DNA from: Isochrysis galbana
Taxonomy: Eukaryota; Haptophyta; Isochrysidales; Isochrysidaceae
NCBI GenBank assembly: GCA_018136815.1
Contig: CM030939.1
Location: 2,426,808-2,490,807 of the forward strand
Reading direction: 5' to 3'
DNA length: 64,000 nucleotides
Part shown: positions 42,509 through 53,069 of the stretch, piece by piece
How the letters are laid out: each line of letters starts with the position of its first letter
How positions within the stretch are numbered: the first letter of the stretch is position 1
Notes under the pieces: model-generated
The model's database searches: none
What the model was told of the DNA's origin: nothing
The model's input: the letters and a program-made list of their open reading frames with translations, nothing else
Program-made: the position numbers and the translations under genes

Positions 42509-44454
42509 TCGGGCCGGATGCAGAGATGCAGTAGAGATACAGTAAGGGTGCACCATTACCATTATTGATTAAGAAACCACCCCATTAAGGAAAGTATAGA
42601 AGCAAATTGGCCGTCCATGAGCTGCTAAGAAAGCTCTCTGGCGTACGAGCGTCCCCGCCATAGATAAGAAACTGTTGCGTAAGAAATAAATCCCTATGCC
42701 CTATGCGGTTGGTCCTCTCGGCCTGTCGGGTACAAGTTGGCGATCGGCGATCACTGCTCGTCACTCATCTTCATTCACGCTCGCCCTTGTTTTCTAAGTG
42801 CAAAAATTGGCAAAAACCTAGTTCTTCGCAACGTAAGCTCATCCGACAGCGAGGAAGAGAGGAGAGAGGAGGTGGAAAGGTGATGAGAGGCGCCGCCGTA
42901 GCAAGAAACTAGGGGACAAAAGTGCCGGCCGGTCACCATCACAATCACAAGAAAGCAGCACGCTAAGATACGACCTCTATACACGTTGTAGCTCTCGGCA
43001 AACCGCGCAAGAAACCCAGCTTAAGAAACTCCTATGCTCCTATGGTCTCGCGGCCAATCGCTAAGGAAAGTGAAAGTATAGAGGACAAAATCCTCTGTTT
43101 TCTTAATGGTGCGCCCCTACTGTCTACTGTAAGCCGTTTGTTTTCTAGTTTTCTATGTACTACTAAATGTAATTACTTGTGACCGAGGGTCAGTCTGAGT
43201 GTCGTCTGAGTGAGTGTGCACCGCCTTGGTACTTGCGTGGCTCGCACGTTCGCTCTCGTTTGTGTGTTTAAGGGAGTTTTGTTTTTGTTTTTGTACCATG
43301 CCTACTAGCTACCATGGAAGAAAAAGAGGTTGTTTATGCTTGTTTCTTGTTTCCCACTTTCCCACTTTCCCACCCTCTTGAAGCTTGAAGCTTATTTGCT
43401 AGTCACTTTGTTCATTGGGCCTAATCTCTAATCTCAAAATCGACTTTTTTCTTTTTTTCACCCCCTAGGTTTAGCTTAGACCGCCCTACGGGAGAGGACG
43501 GAGCGTGCGGTGGATCGTCTGTAATCTGTAACACATGTGTCATACTGATACTGAGACTGAGGCAGTTTCAGATACGGTAAAGGTCAGGTCTGCATTTGGC
43601 CTTCGTCCAAATACGGTGAATACGTATCTCCCATCTAGGGTTGCGACACAACCCAGGGCGCGCTTCAAATACAGCCAAATACATCTGTACTTGGCCTCCG
43701 GCCAAATACGGTGAATACGTACTTCTCATCCAGTGCAGGGTAGAGAGAGAGAGAGAGGGTTGAGGTTCGGAGTTGGCGGCGAGATGAACACGGCCCTTTT
43801 CGACGGATGTCACTCTACTCTAAGGTTTCTCACGTCTTCCATCCGCATCGGGAAGGAAGACGGTCCTCCGAATGGAAGAGATCGGCGCGCCTCGAGATTG
43901 GCGCGCCATGGGCGGCGAGAGACGAGCGGGGGGGGGGGAAAGGAAGGGGCCGCGTGGGAGCCTCACCCACGCCGGCGGCTGAAGCTGCCTCTCTTTCCCC
44001 CCCCCCCCCCCCCTCCGCGCGCTTTCCCCTCTCCCTCTCGCGATCAAACCCGGCTCGCAGGGGGAAGGAGAGTCGGCGGAGCGCGGGCTCGTTCGCGGCT
44101 CTCCTCCCCTCCCTCCCCCGCCCCCCTCCCCCTCTCTCTCGTGGGCCCTTGGTCTCTTGATGAGCCGGGGGGGGGGCGGGCGCGCGGGGGGGGGGGGGGG
44201 AGAGCAAGAGAGGCCGCCCGTCGCAGGTGAGGATGGTGAAGATGATGGAGGACTCCCCCCTTCTCTCTCTCTCTCTCCCCGCCCTCTCTCTCCCCTCGTC
44301 TCCGCCAAGATTAGGCCTCGCTCTCGTGTCCCCCCCCCTCCCCCCTTTCCCCCGCCCGCCCTGATCGCACTCTGCAATCCTTTCCTACGCGCATGAGGGA
44401 GGGGGGCGAGAGAGAGGCGCGCGCGCAAGCGCAAGGCCCCAAGTCAGAGAGAGG

Positions 44455-44531
<77 letters not shown>

Positions 44532-45240
44532 GGTGGGGAGAGGGGGGGGGGGAGAGAGGCAACCTCAGCCGCCGCCATGGATGATCGGGGGGGGGAGGTC
44601 CCCCCCCCGCCTCCCCTCTCTTCTTCCCCGCCCACGCCCCCGTCTCCCCCCCCCTTCCCCCTCCCTCCCCCCCTCCCTTCCCCCCCGATGGCTCCCTGCG
44701 CGGACCCCCCCCCCCCCCCCCTCCCCTCCCCTCCTCCATCTCTCACCCCTCGAGCAGCCTTTTCTCTCTCCCCCTCCCCTCGTCCCACCCTCCCCCCTCC
44801 GCTCTCCCCCTCCCCCGATCGCGCGCGTCGGCCCTACGGGCTAAGCTCCGGCCGCTCTCCCCAACCCCTCACGTCCGCCTCTTCCTCGCGCCCTCCCCGC
44901 CCTCACGCCGCTCGCGCCGACACAGCAGCTCCCGTGCCGCACCAACCGTTGCCCCCGCCCCCCAAACCTCCCCTCTCCCCCACGCCTTATACCACATCCT
45001 TCCCTCCCAGCCGGAACTCCCTCCCTCCCTCCCCTCCCCCCTGCTCTCTCACTTGGTCCACTCGTGCGCGACACACAGCCCCCCTTCCCACACGCGCACC
45101 TCCTGCCGTCTCCCGTCACACAGCCCGTGCCTCCACCGCCAGGTGTCAGACTGCCATCACATCCCCCCTCCAGCACGCGCCATCGAACCCAGCCCCTTAC
45201 TCCCTCCACACGCGCGCCCCCTCGCCTCCTTGCCCCCTCG
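42509..45240. other. Long intergenic region between the two Zn2Cys6 genes
   Basis: No gene is supported. Contents: repeat H copy 2 (43560-43735), C and G runs (43990-44012, 44167-44200), a (GA)n tract at 44456-44528 and an almost pure C/T stretch at 44600-45060 leading to regulator B. Open frames here follow from low complexity. Confidence 0.55.
43560..43735. repeat. AAATAC fold-back repeat H, copy 2
   Basis: It contains GCGCTTCAAATACAGCCAAATAC and two copies of CCAAATACGGTGAATACGTA flanking a middle segment. It shares TTGGCCTCCGGCCAAATAC with copy 1. Confidence 0.75.
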
Positions 45241-46708
45241 ATGAAGCACACGATCGCAGAGGCTGTCCGCATCGCGCACACCACCACCTCCTCCGAGTCT
45301 CTCGTGCTGACCACCTCCAAGATGCGCGCGTGCAAGGGATGTCAGCGTGCCAAGACCGCCTGCAACCAGGAGCAGCGGCCCTGTCCACGATGCGTCCGGC
45401 TCAAGGTGCGGTAGAGCGGCAGAGGGGACGATGCTCCACCACTGCGCACGCCCTCATACTCCCACCGCGCTCCTGGGCCACGCGTCGCCCACCGGCTCCG
45501 TGCACCTCCGCCGCGCGCTCAAGTGCACCGGATTGGTGCTTTGTCCCTCCTCTCCGCGCCAGGTGGACTGTGACAGCGACCAGCCTCCCGTCAAGACGGC
45601 GTGCATAAACTGCCGGCGTGCAAAGGTCAAGTGCATTTTCAAGGAAGGCGAGGCGTGCGCACGATGTGCGCGCGTCAATATCGCTTGCACGCCACACATG
45701 CCTATCCGCAAGAGGAAACGGGGTGCCTCAGCTACTTTCTCCTCGCATGACGGCGAGGTCTACCTCTCCTTTGACAGCAACGCCTCTAGCCACTATTTCC
45801 CGGTGCAGGACCGCGAAACCTTCTTCGGCAGACAGGACGCTGCAACCTCACCGCGGATGACCGCCTCGCCCGTTCTTTCTGGGCACATCGCTGGCTGCTC
45901 TCTCCCTGATTCTGGCAACGGTGTGTCGGTGTACGATAGGGCAGGCATCCTCCTTGGCGTGGGTGAGCCTCCTCCACGCCAGATGCATGGCTTGCCGCCG
46001 CCAGCATTTCCTCACACGCAAGAGGCCTCCGCCATGAGGGATGGTGGTGCATGCGGTTACGGTTATACTGGCGGCGGTTCCTATCGCTACCAGAAGGCGG
46101 ACCCCTCCGCCGGCGCGCCCTTACAATCAGACTACCCGGGCAGCTTGCATGCCACATCAATGCGTGCTGCTGATGGAGGCCGACCTGCATGGTATCCTCC
46201 AACACACCACAATGGGTTCATGTACTTCGCTGGCGCGTACAGCCCGGTCGCGACTGCCAAGTACGAGGTGGCACCATCGCGCGGCACTCTGTGCCCGAAC
46301 ACTTTGCCCATTGCTGCCTATCCCGCTCCAGAGGCTCCTGCCGGCTCCCTGCTTTTCCAGCCAGGAGTGACCGAGACCCCTGCAATACACGCCACGCACA
46401 AGAGCACCGTGATCAAAAAGATAGGGGCAGGGGCAGTGAGTAAGAGCGCGGCATGCACTAATGGAATTTCAACCGCGCCTTTCGCCCCGCTCACCTTCTC
46501 GGTGTCCCATCCCGACGACCGCCAGGCCGCTTCCGCCACAAACGTGCCCGGCACAGCTAGCCACACATTGATGGAACAGCGATGCGTCACGGCTCCTTAC
46601 GGGTCGCACACAGGGTCGGAAGCATCCCGGTCTCCCATGATGCGCGAGAGCTCAGCAGTAGACTTTGGCAGTGCGCTCGCCCTGGCTTCGCTCAGTGAAG
46701 CGTGTTGA
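45241..46708 (+). CDS. Twin Zn2Cys6 transcription factor B, two exons
   Basis: ATG 45241; exon 1 is 45241-45405, intron GTGCGG...GCCAG, exon 2 is 45563-46708, in phase, 436 aa. Cluster 1 is ACKGCQRAKTACNQEQRPCP, then RCVRLK|VDC, again completed across the intron at exactly the same place as in paralogue A. Cluster 2 is ACINCRRAKVKCIFKEGEAC, then ARCARVNIAC, followed by the basic RKRKRG. The linker CDSDQPPVKTAC is almost identical in A and B. The C-terminal 330 residues are Ser/Pro/His/Gly-rich without a recognised domain; the fungal middle-homology region is not seen. A and B are oriented head to head (5' ends 4.05 kb apart) and share intron position, so they arose by inverted duplication. 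Role: sequence-specific DNA binding, target unknown. Confidence 0.82.
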
Positions 46709-48597
46709 CCCACAAGCGCGCGGCAGAGCTTGGTTGTGCAACGGCTGCGAGCCATGTTCACCTCGGCGTCATGCGTGCAGTTGTCTAGCTTGGAGCTTCG
46801 CTCCTTGGCACACTGCGCGACGTTCGGTTTCGGCCAGACACTGGCGAAGAGATGGCCCACTTCAGAACGCAATTCTTATTCACCGAGGACACGGTGCGAC
46901 GTGCACAAAGGGCACGCACTTTGGAATCGTCGCGTCGCGAGCAATGTCGGTGATCGGAATAGGGCCTGTCGCCATCTGCTCCTCGGCATTGTATCGGCAG
47001 CCAACGGTAGCGTGGTGGCCAGCGCACGCTAGCGGTGCCCGTGCCGATCTTACGGTTGAGCGACACATGATTATTATCTCGGCGGATTTTGAAGCTCGCC
47101 ACGGCGCCAACGGCCTAGTAGGGGAGCAAGGAGTACTTCTCGCATCACATTCATTTTCAGAGACGGGGAGACTAATGTTCCTCCATTTGGCAGCCGCCGC
47201 TATTGCTCATCTGATAAGCTGCTGAGATCCAGCGTCTTCTTACGTCCTCCGTCTCCTCGCGGGGCCGTGATTCCTCGCATCATGCTATCACAGTGTCTCA
47301 CAAACATTCAAGGAACGGAGCCTCCGGAAGTTGTGCTGAGGTTCGGCTCAAACTGTTATGTGATTACGCAATTGTCGCCGCTCGCCGCATTGGTCGACCG
47401 CCATTAATTCATGGGAAGAAATGTTTCAACGCAGGAGGGCACGCATCGGTGTGCTCTTCAAGATATGGTCATCTCAGGACGCGCATGTATTGGTGACTAC
47501 TCTTGCATGAGCTTGCATCGCTTGCTCAAGCGACGCGCATGGTTTCAAGTGACGGTTCGTTCATTTTCTACGCGGAGCGAGCGCTCAGCCCTCAATCAAG
47601 CAAGCCGCAAGATGCGTTTTCCCCGGTGCACATCAGCTTTGCTTGCCCTGCGGCACGTGCCAAAGGCTAGAAACCGAGGGAATGATTTCGTCGGTTGTGG
47701 ATTATGCTGCGGGTCTTGTGCTCTATCTTCATGTGCTCTGTCTTCATGTGCTCAAGATGGTGTCCACACGCCGCATACGCCACACATGGCTCGCTTTTTC
47801 TCGTATTTTCTCTCTCACTCTGCACTATTCTAGTTCATCAATTGGCAATTGATTTTGCGAACTATGACTATGTGGTGAGATGAACAACTATCGTGAAAGC
47901 GAAAGGGCCATGGAGCGCGCGCCGCTATCCCTCCTCTCCCGCCGCGACGGAGGATCGGGCCATGACGGACGATGAACCGCCGAAGCGGCCACGCGCAGGC
48001 AGCCCTCAACCCTGCCACCCAGGGGCACGAGAGCCTCGGCCCGTGCCATCACCCAGAGGCCGAGCCCGGCCAGTGCACTCGAAAAGGCTTGCATTCCCCC
48101 AACTCGAGCAAGACAAGCCAGGCACCCCTCTCCCTCTAGCGCTCTGAGACCATGTGCCAAGCGCACTCTCCCGGTGACGGGTGTGGGTGCGTGTGCGGCA
48201 CCCGCGAGTCATCTCGGACGCGCGCGTCGCGCGTCTCTCGTCTCGGGGGTGAGGCGGCTGTGTGGTGCCTCCGTTGTCTCTGCGGCCTCTTGCGTTTCGC
48301 CGGGAAGAAGGTCCTGCTTGGCCATGCAGCATTCGTTGCATGGCTGCATGGCTCAGTAGGTGTTGTGTTGCTCGTCATGTCGACCGGCCGGGCCTGTGCC
48401 TCGTGCTTGCGCACGAGGTCAGTGCCACGGCGTTGTAGGGGCCCAGTCCGGAGGCTTTCCCTATGGCGAAAGTGGGCCCTGAGGCTCTACCTGAGAGGCT
48501 GAGAGGGTGCAACCTCAGGTTTGGTTTTTTTTTTGGCAACTACCCCCATGTGGACGGTATAAGTTCGACCCCTGCCATAGTCATGCCATAGTGTCCA
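46709..48597. other. Intergenic, no gene recognised
   Basis: Several short frames on both strands overlap each other without domain motifs. A basic stretch (DDEPPKRPRAGSPQ, plus strand, about 47965-48005) could be part of a nuclear localisation signal, but nothing around it supports a gene. Confidence 0.4.
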
Positions 48598-48977
48598 AGT
48601 TAATTTAATTTTTAATAAATTTTTATGGGTCGCGGCGCAGGAAGAAACGGGACTAGCGCTCACTCAAGACAGGACTCCCTGCCGCGGCAAGCGCAAGCAC
48701 GCTTCCCCCTTACTTATGCCACCCAGCTCTTTACTAGCTTTCTACCTGCGCTAGCTGGAGCGCCCCTCCCTCCACACTCAAACAGCCCCCTACGCCAGGA
48801 TCCCGTTCTGGTCTCGCAAGCAAGGGGGCCTAATGGGAGGGAGAGGAGCAACTCCTCAGAGAGGAGCTGTGGGGAAGGAGATGTCTGAGTGGGGGCGCTA
48901 TACCCTTGCGCTAGGCATGGACAGTGCCGCCGCCTCAAGACATGTCCTCCCTCTTGTCTTGAGTCGAAATTTTTGGT
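48598..48977 (-). mobile_element. 5'-truncated copy of the 50810-51952 retroelement
   Basis: Inverted, closely similar copy of 51577-51952. The 3' tail on plus is TTAATTTAATTTTTAATAAA (48602-48621), matching the A/T tail of the full copy. The 5' end is cut inside the element at about 48977. GCCATA occurs on both sides and could be a short target-site duplication. Confidence 0.7.
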
Positions 48978-49119
48978 CACGCCATACTTGCTCACATACA
49001 AGATACAAGTCCCTTAACATCTTCTCCGTAGTTTGATCGCGGTGCAGGTACCAATTCTTGCGCACGTAAACGAGGCGAAAAGAACTAAAATTAGATTAAC
49101 ATCAAGACACAATATCTAA
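48978..49119. other. Short spacer
   Basis: Nothing recognised between the truncated retroelement and the fold-back repeat. Confidence 0.4.
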
Positions 49120-49305
49120 ATACCCATATGACTATAGTCTGATCATAGTCAGTGATTCAAGCTCCCATGCTATGACTAGTAGTCAATAGTCAAAGGGCTA
49201 TGCATGACTAGTTGTCTATAGTCAGAGGCTATGGTGTGACTATGACTGCATAGTCAAGGCCCATAGAATGACTAAGATTGAATCACTTGAATCACGTACA
49301 GCCCT
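49120..49305. repeat. Fold-back element with TAGTCA repeats
   Basis: GTGATTCAAG near 49151 and CTTGAATCAC near 49287 are inverted ends. Between them, about ten irregular ATAGTCA / TGACTAT units on both strands can fold into several stems. It looks like a MITE or hairpin-type repeat. Confidence 0.6.
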
Positions 49306-49422
49306 GACGTGCAGGTTTCAGATGGTAATACCGCATGTATGTGCGCAGCAGTTGAAAGAAGAAAGAAGTGCCGGACGCGGGCCCACGTTAGAACTGAGCG
49401 TGCGTGTCCGGCCATTGGGCGC

Positions 49423-49668
49423 TTAGGTGCGGGGTTTGCCTACGGAGAGAGCGTCTTCAGGCTTTCCGAATTTTATCATGCCTCTCGCCCAGTAATATAC
49501 TGTCCTTAGGAGAGTATATGTGAGAAAAAGTGCCGGAATAATGGCAAACCCGCCTTGGTCTAATGCCACAAGCAGTGCGATTAAGCTGATGGGCACGGCA
49601 AAAAGGAGGAATATGAATAAGTTGCTTAATTTCTCCCACTTGCCGCCTTCAAGCGAGTACACTGGCAT
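49423..49668 (-). CDS. Small two-span membrane protein, hypothetical
   Basis: ATG 49668 on minus, 81 aa. It reads MPVYSLEGGKWEKLSNLFIF with two hydrophobic spans (LFIFLLFAVPISLIALLVAL and GFAIIPALFLTYTLLRTVYY), then a basic tail (GMIKFGKPEDALSVGKPRT). The frame upstream is the same as that of the next ORF, separated only by three stop codons (TAATAATAG). Not recognised; it could be a domain of a larger broken gene or a last exon. Confidence 0.45.
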   Translation of the reverse strand: MPVYSLEGGKWEKLSNLFIFLLFAVPISLIALLVALDQGGFAIIPALFLTYTLLRTVYYWARGMIKFGKPEDALSVGKPRT

Positions 49669-49680
49669 TCGTGCCTATTA

Positions 49681-49905
49681 TTATTGTATTACATTTTTTG
49701 GAACTGACACTGGCGCAGCTGCGTCTTTTTTTGGATTCTTTTTGTTTTTCCACAAGAGAATGATCACAAATACTGCGAGGGCTATGCGATTTGACCGCAA
49801 AAAAGGGGACATCGCAGCCAGTCCCGCCCTTTCACCGCCGCGCGCGAGCAGCCTGGCGAACGCGAGCTGCTTGAGCAGCAAGGCGGAGGGCGGCAGCTCA
49901 TTCAC
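49681..49905 (-). CDS. Partial membrane-protein frame upstream of the previous ORF
   Basis: Open minus-strand frame without an ATG near its start. A possible acceptor (CACCTGCAAG) lies just above 49905, and the only internal ATG is at 49812. It contains RIALAVFVIILLWKNKKNPK, a tail-anchor-like span followed by lysines, and ends in TAA TAA TAG immediately before the ATG of 49668. No family is recognised. Confidence 0.3.
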   Translation of the reverse strand: MNELPPSALLLKQLAFARLLARGGERAGLAAMSPFLRSNRIALAVFVIILLWKNKKNPKKDAAAPVSVPKNVIQ

Positions 49906-50308
49906 ACGCTTGCAGGTGGAGTGGCGGTCACTGGGGCGAAGTGCATCCTGCAGACTCCTGGGGAATCGCTTGCTTTTTCCTTTGAATCAAACGGCGTGGA
50001 AACTGTGTGAAGTCTTCTGAAGACGTCGCCATCCACCCGGCGTGCTGCCCATGCGCGTGCAAGGGCGGACGTCAGCAGTCTGACGCCCACGTGGTTGCAT
50101 TCTTCAACTCGGGCAGCGGGCATGGTTGCATTCTTCAACAAGGGCGGGACGATCGTTCAAGTTGAGGCGCAAACTAGGAGGAAGGCGAGGGCGCCCCCGT
50201 CAATGACGCAATCTCAAAAAAAAATTTACTTTGCATACTGTAAGATGTGGGTCTACGTCCGTGAGAGCCCATGGTACGATCGATGGTCCCTACGACGTCT
50301 TCCGCTTG

Positions 50309-50566
50309 ATGAGTCTCTTGGGTGGCATCACCTTCTGGTTTCTCGTTAGTGCTATAGGCGCAGCACTCATCGCGTCGGGGGATGGCCTTGCGAGGGTCGG
50401 GATCGCGGTCGGGGTGGTTTTCGCGCTGTTCATTCTTCTCCTCTTGGTACTGTGGAAGACAAAGTATATTCGCTTTTATAAGACGGAGAAAATGCAACCG
50501 ACCTTTGATGCGGAGGCGATATTGCAACGGGAGGCACAAACGAAACACAAGACGTCTTCCGCTTGA
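50309..50566 (+). CDS. Small two-span membrane protein, hypothetical
   Basis: ATG 50309, TGA 50564-50566, 85 aa: MSLLGGITFWFLVSAIGAAL, a second span (VGVVFALFILLLLVLW) and a charged tail (KTKYIRFYKTEKMQPTFDAE). The general plan, two spans then a K/R-rich tail, resembles the ORF at 49423-49668 on the other strand, but the sequences are not clearly homologous. No family is recognised. Confidence 0.4.
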   Translation: MSLLGGITFWFLVSAIGAALIASGDGLARVGIAVGVVFALFILLLLVLWKTKYIRFYKTEKMQPTFDAEAILQREAQTKHKTSSA

Positions 50567-50716
50567 TGGGTCCCCGTGTTTATGTTTGTTTGCGCGCGGT
50601 CAACCCCCGAGTTAGGGGGCAAAGTTAGGGGTCAGTAGAAATTATATACCTAAATAGCCGGGAGGGGTGTGACAATAAAAAAGGGAACCTCGAGTTGCAC
50701 CCTCTTGACCCAATCG

Positions 50717-50737
50717 TTTTATTTAACGATAGTCGGG
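50717..50737 (-). other. Degenerate retroelement hairpin head
   Basis: On minus, CTATCGTTAAATAAAACGAT, then TGGGTCAAG. The arms match the 60317-60334 head, and GGTC precedes AAG where other heads have ATG. Confidence 0.45.
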
Positions 50738-50809
50738 TTGGATAACCCCCAAACCTCGCCTGAAAAACTCCACTCTCCGGCATTCAACCCGCATACATCC
50801 CCATCGATT

Positions 50810-51952
50810 TCGGAAAACTATTGTTATAGTTTGAACTATGGAGCGTGCCGCGACCGCTCCCGAGCCCCAGGCGACCCTCGCCACCGCGCCCCACCTGGGA
50901 CGCCCCATGCCGCCCGAGGCGGCTCGTCAGAAAGCCCTCTCAGAGCCCATCCAACCCATCCAAACCACACCCGCGCAGGCGCGCGGGGTGGCGAGCACTG
51001 GCACCGAACAGGTTGCCACCATGGCTCTGCGTAGCATGCAGGGGGTCTTTGAGACCCCCTCCAACAGTGGGAAACCCTCCCACCCCAAGAGCACCTCATG
51101 TGGGAGGGCAGCTCTGCTGCCCTCCTCATGGTGGAAACCTCTACCATCAGTGCACCCATCATGGGAGGGCACTTCGCAATCATCAATCTTCCCTGGAGAG
51201 CACCCCATGCCTCTATTTCCCAACTGGTTGACACACTTGTTTCCTTCACCCCACTCTTGTGGGCCACAAGTACCTACAGCTCAGTGCCCTGCCTTGGGCC
51301 CTCTCTCAACACTAGACTCCCTCTCCCACTCCCCCTTCACACCACAACCAACCCAAACAGCACGAACCCCCTCACCCTCTGTTTCAAGCACCAAAAATTT
51401 CAACTCAAGACCCATGTTGATACACCTATCGTTTTCACCCCACTCTTGTGGGCCACAAGTACCTACAACTCAGTGCCCTTTGGGCCCTCTTCCAATACTT
51501 GAATCCCTATCCCACTCCCTCTTCCATCTACAACCAACCCAAGAAGCACAAACCCTCTCGTTCTCTGTTTCAAGCACCAATAATTTCGACTCAAGACAAG
51601 AGGGAGGACATGTCTTGAGGCGGCGTCGCTGCCCATGCCTAGTGCAAGGGTATAGCGCCCCCACTCAGACATCTCCTTCCCCACAGCTCCTCTCTGAGGA
51701 GTTGCTCCTCTCCCTCCCATTAGGCCCCCTTGCCTGCGAGACCAAAACAGGATCCTGGCGTAGGGGGCTGTCTGAGTGTGGAGGGAGGGGCGCTCTGGCT
51801 AGCGCAGGTAGAAAGCTAGTGAGGAGCTGGGTGGCATAAGGGGGGAAGGGTGCTCTTGCGCTTGCCGCGGCAGGGTGTCCTGTCTTGAGTGAGCGCTAGT
51901 CCCGTTCCTTTGCCGCGCCGCGACCCATAAAAATTTGTTAAAAATTTAAATT
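50810..51952 (+). mobile_element. Full-length 1.14-kb non-autonomous retroelement with 16-bp TSD
   Basis: Flanked by perfect direct repeats TACATCCCCATCGATT at 50794-50809 and 51953-51968. It starts with hairpin AAACTATTGTTATAGTTT (50815-50832) and ATG at 50838. It ends with an A/T tail AAAAATTTGTTAAAAATTTA. No reverse transcriptase is encoded, so it must use enzymes from another element. The start ATGGAGCG(T/C)GCC is the same as in the LINE at 5079 and the relic at 60312. Confidence 0.85.
50838..51839 (+). CDS. Retroelement-encoded Pro/Ser-rich ORF
   Basis: Open for 333 codons from the ATG right after the hairpin. The N-terminus MERAATAPEPQATL mirrors the LINE N-terminus (MERAAAPHL). The middle holds a tandem duplication of about 60 residues beginning FSPHSCGPQVPT (51238-51420 and 51421-51597). 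Composition is Pro/Ser/Thr-rich and no domain is recognised. Whether it is translated is unknown, but the frame stays open through both repeat units. Confidence 0.4.
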   Translation: MERAATAPEPQATLATAPHLGRPMPPEAARQKALSEPIQPIQTTPAQARGVASTGTEQVATMALRSMQGVFETPSNSGKPSHPKSTSCGRAALLPSSWWKPLPSVHPSWEGTSQSSIFPGEHPMPLFPNWLTHLFPSPHSCGPQVPTAQCPALGPLSTLDSLSHSPFTPQPTQTARTPSPSVSSTKNFNSRPMLIHLSFSPHSCGPQVPTTQCPLGPLPILESLSHSLFHLQPTQEAQTLSFSVSSTNNFDSRQEGGHVLRRRRCPCLVQGYSAPTQTSPSPQLLSEELLLSLPLGPLACETKTGSWRRGLSECGGRGALASAGRKLVRSWVA

Positions 51953-51969
51953 TACATCCCCATCGATTC

Positions 51970-53069
51970 TTGAGCTCCTGCCCTCCTCTCGTAGCCTCCG
52001 GAATCTGACCGTATACGCCCCTCTCCCCGCGGGGAGCCAAAGCGCGCCGCGTACGTACGTGCGCCCGAAAACAGTTTCGTTTCACGTCTTTATTCAAGTC
52101 TATGGTCCGTGGCCTTGGTCTCGTTGTTCACGCGCCGTGCGTTTACGAGGAGATCTGGGACCCAGCGAGCCTCAAGTTCTGCGCTTACGTACGTACATGC
52201 AGGAGAGCGCATGAGAAGGGCAAGAAAGACGATGGAGATGAAGGCGTCAATGGCATCAAAAGACCGCTATTATTTTGTTATATTTACAATGTATTCGAGT
52301 ATCATTGTAAACGGACTATGGACATTTGATGGCTCAACTTGAATTATGTCCCATGTTCGACGGAACCTGACCTTAATTAAGAGCGGGCATTCTTCATTCT
52401 TGGGGTATCACTCTCCCGGTTGCGAAGGGGTAGCTACGGCCGCCGTTGGTTTTGATTGTGCGAACGGGAGTGTGTAATAGCAATGACGTTGCTGCCACCG
52501 AGCGGGCTAGAGCAGTCCTTCTAATCGTATCTTGTGCGTGGCTGTGTGTGGCATGCACATGGCGCGCGAGGGTAGCGCGACTGCAACACTCGTCACACAG
52601 GAACATGATGGGACCCGGGTCACGACGGACAGTTTGACACACAATGAGCACACATACACAAGCGATAGCACGGTCACATCAAGAGCACGTCAACACGCCA
52701 GTCGTCATTCGCCCTGAAGTGAAGATGAGTGTACAACCACGGGGGCGCGATTGAGGTCGGGCTCGCAAGGCAAGATCGACAGGAGAAATGTGCCGAGGAC
52801 CCCCTCAAAGTGTTCAACTGGCATGGAAGACAGCCAAAGTGAGGCAACATGAAAATGCATGCATGCGAAATACACGGTGACCAAGTACGAACATACTTGC
52901 GTCTTGGATCCCAGACTCGCCTGCTTGCGTCAAATGGCCATCCCAGCATTGCAACATTCCCCAAGATGGTAGGCCTGGAGTGCCCACAAGGTTGTCTGTA
53001 GCCAACGTGAAAGAGTGGTGGACAACCGTACGGAGCTGCCGTGACCATGCTTTTTAGCACAAGGCAAGC
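51970..53069. other. Intergenic with a small RT relic
   Basis: No gene is recognised apart from the LINE fragment at 52394-52470. GTACGTACGT occurs at 52050 and 52187. Confidence 0.45.
52394..52470 (-). pseudogene. LINE reverse transcriptase fragment
   Basis: The minus strand encodes PVRTIKTNGGRSYPFATG, which matches residues of the LINE RT at about 3775-3835 (PVRTIKTNGGRSYPFTVG) and decays on both sides. Confidence 0.75.

Noticed and set aside
41838..45240. Endogenous giant virus insertion between the two regulators
   Set aside because: No capsid, polymerase or ATPase-like frame is present; the region is repeats and low complexity.
44577..45608. 343-codon Pro-rich open frame
   Set aside because: It is open because the DNA is almost pure C/T. 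The real coding signal here is the Zn2Cys6 gene in another frame.
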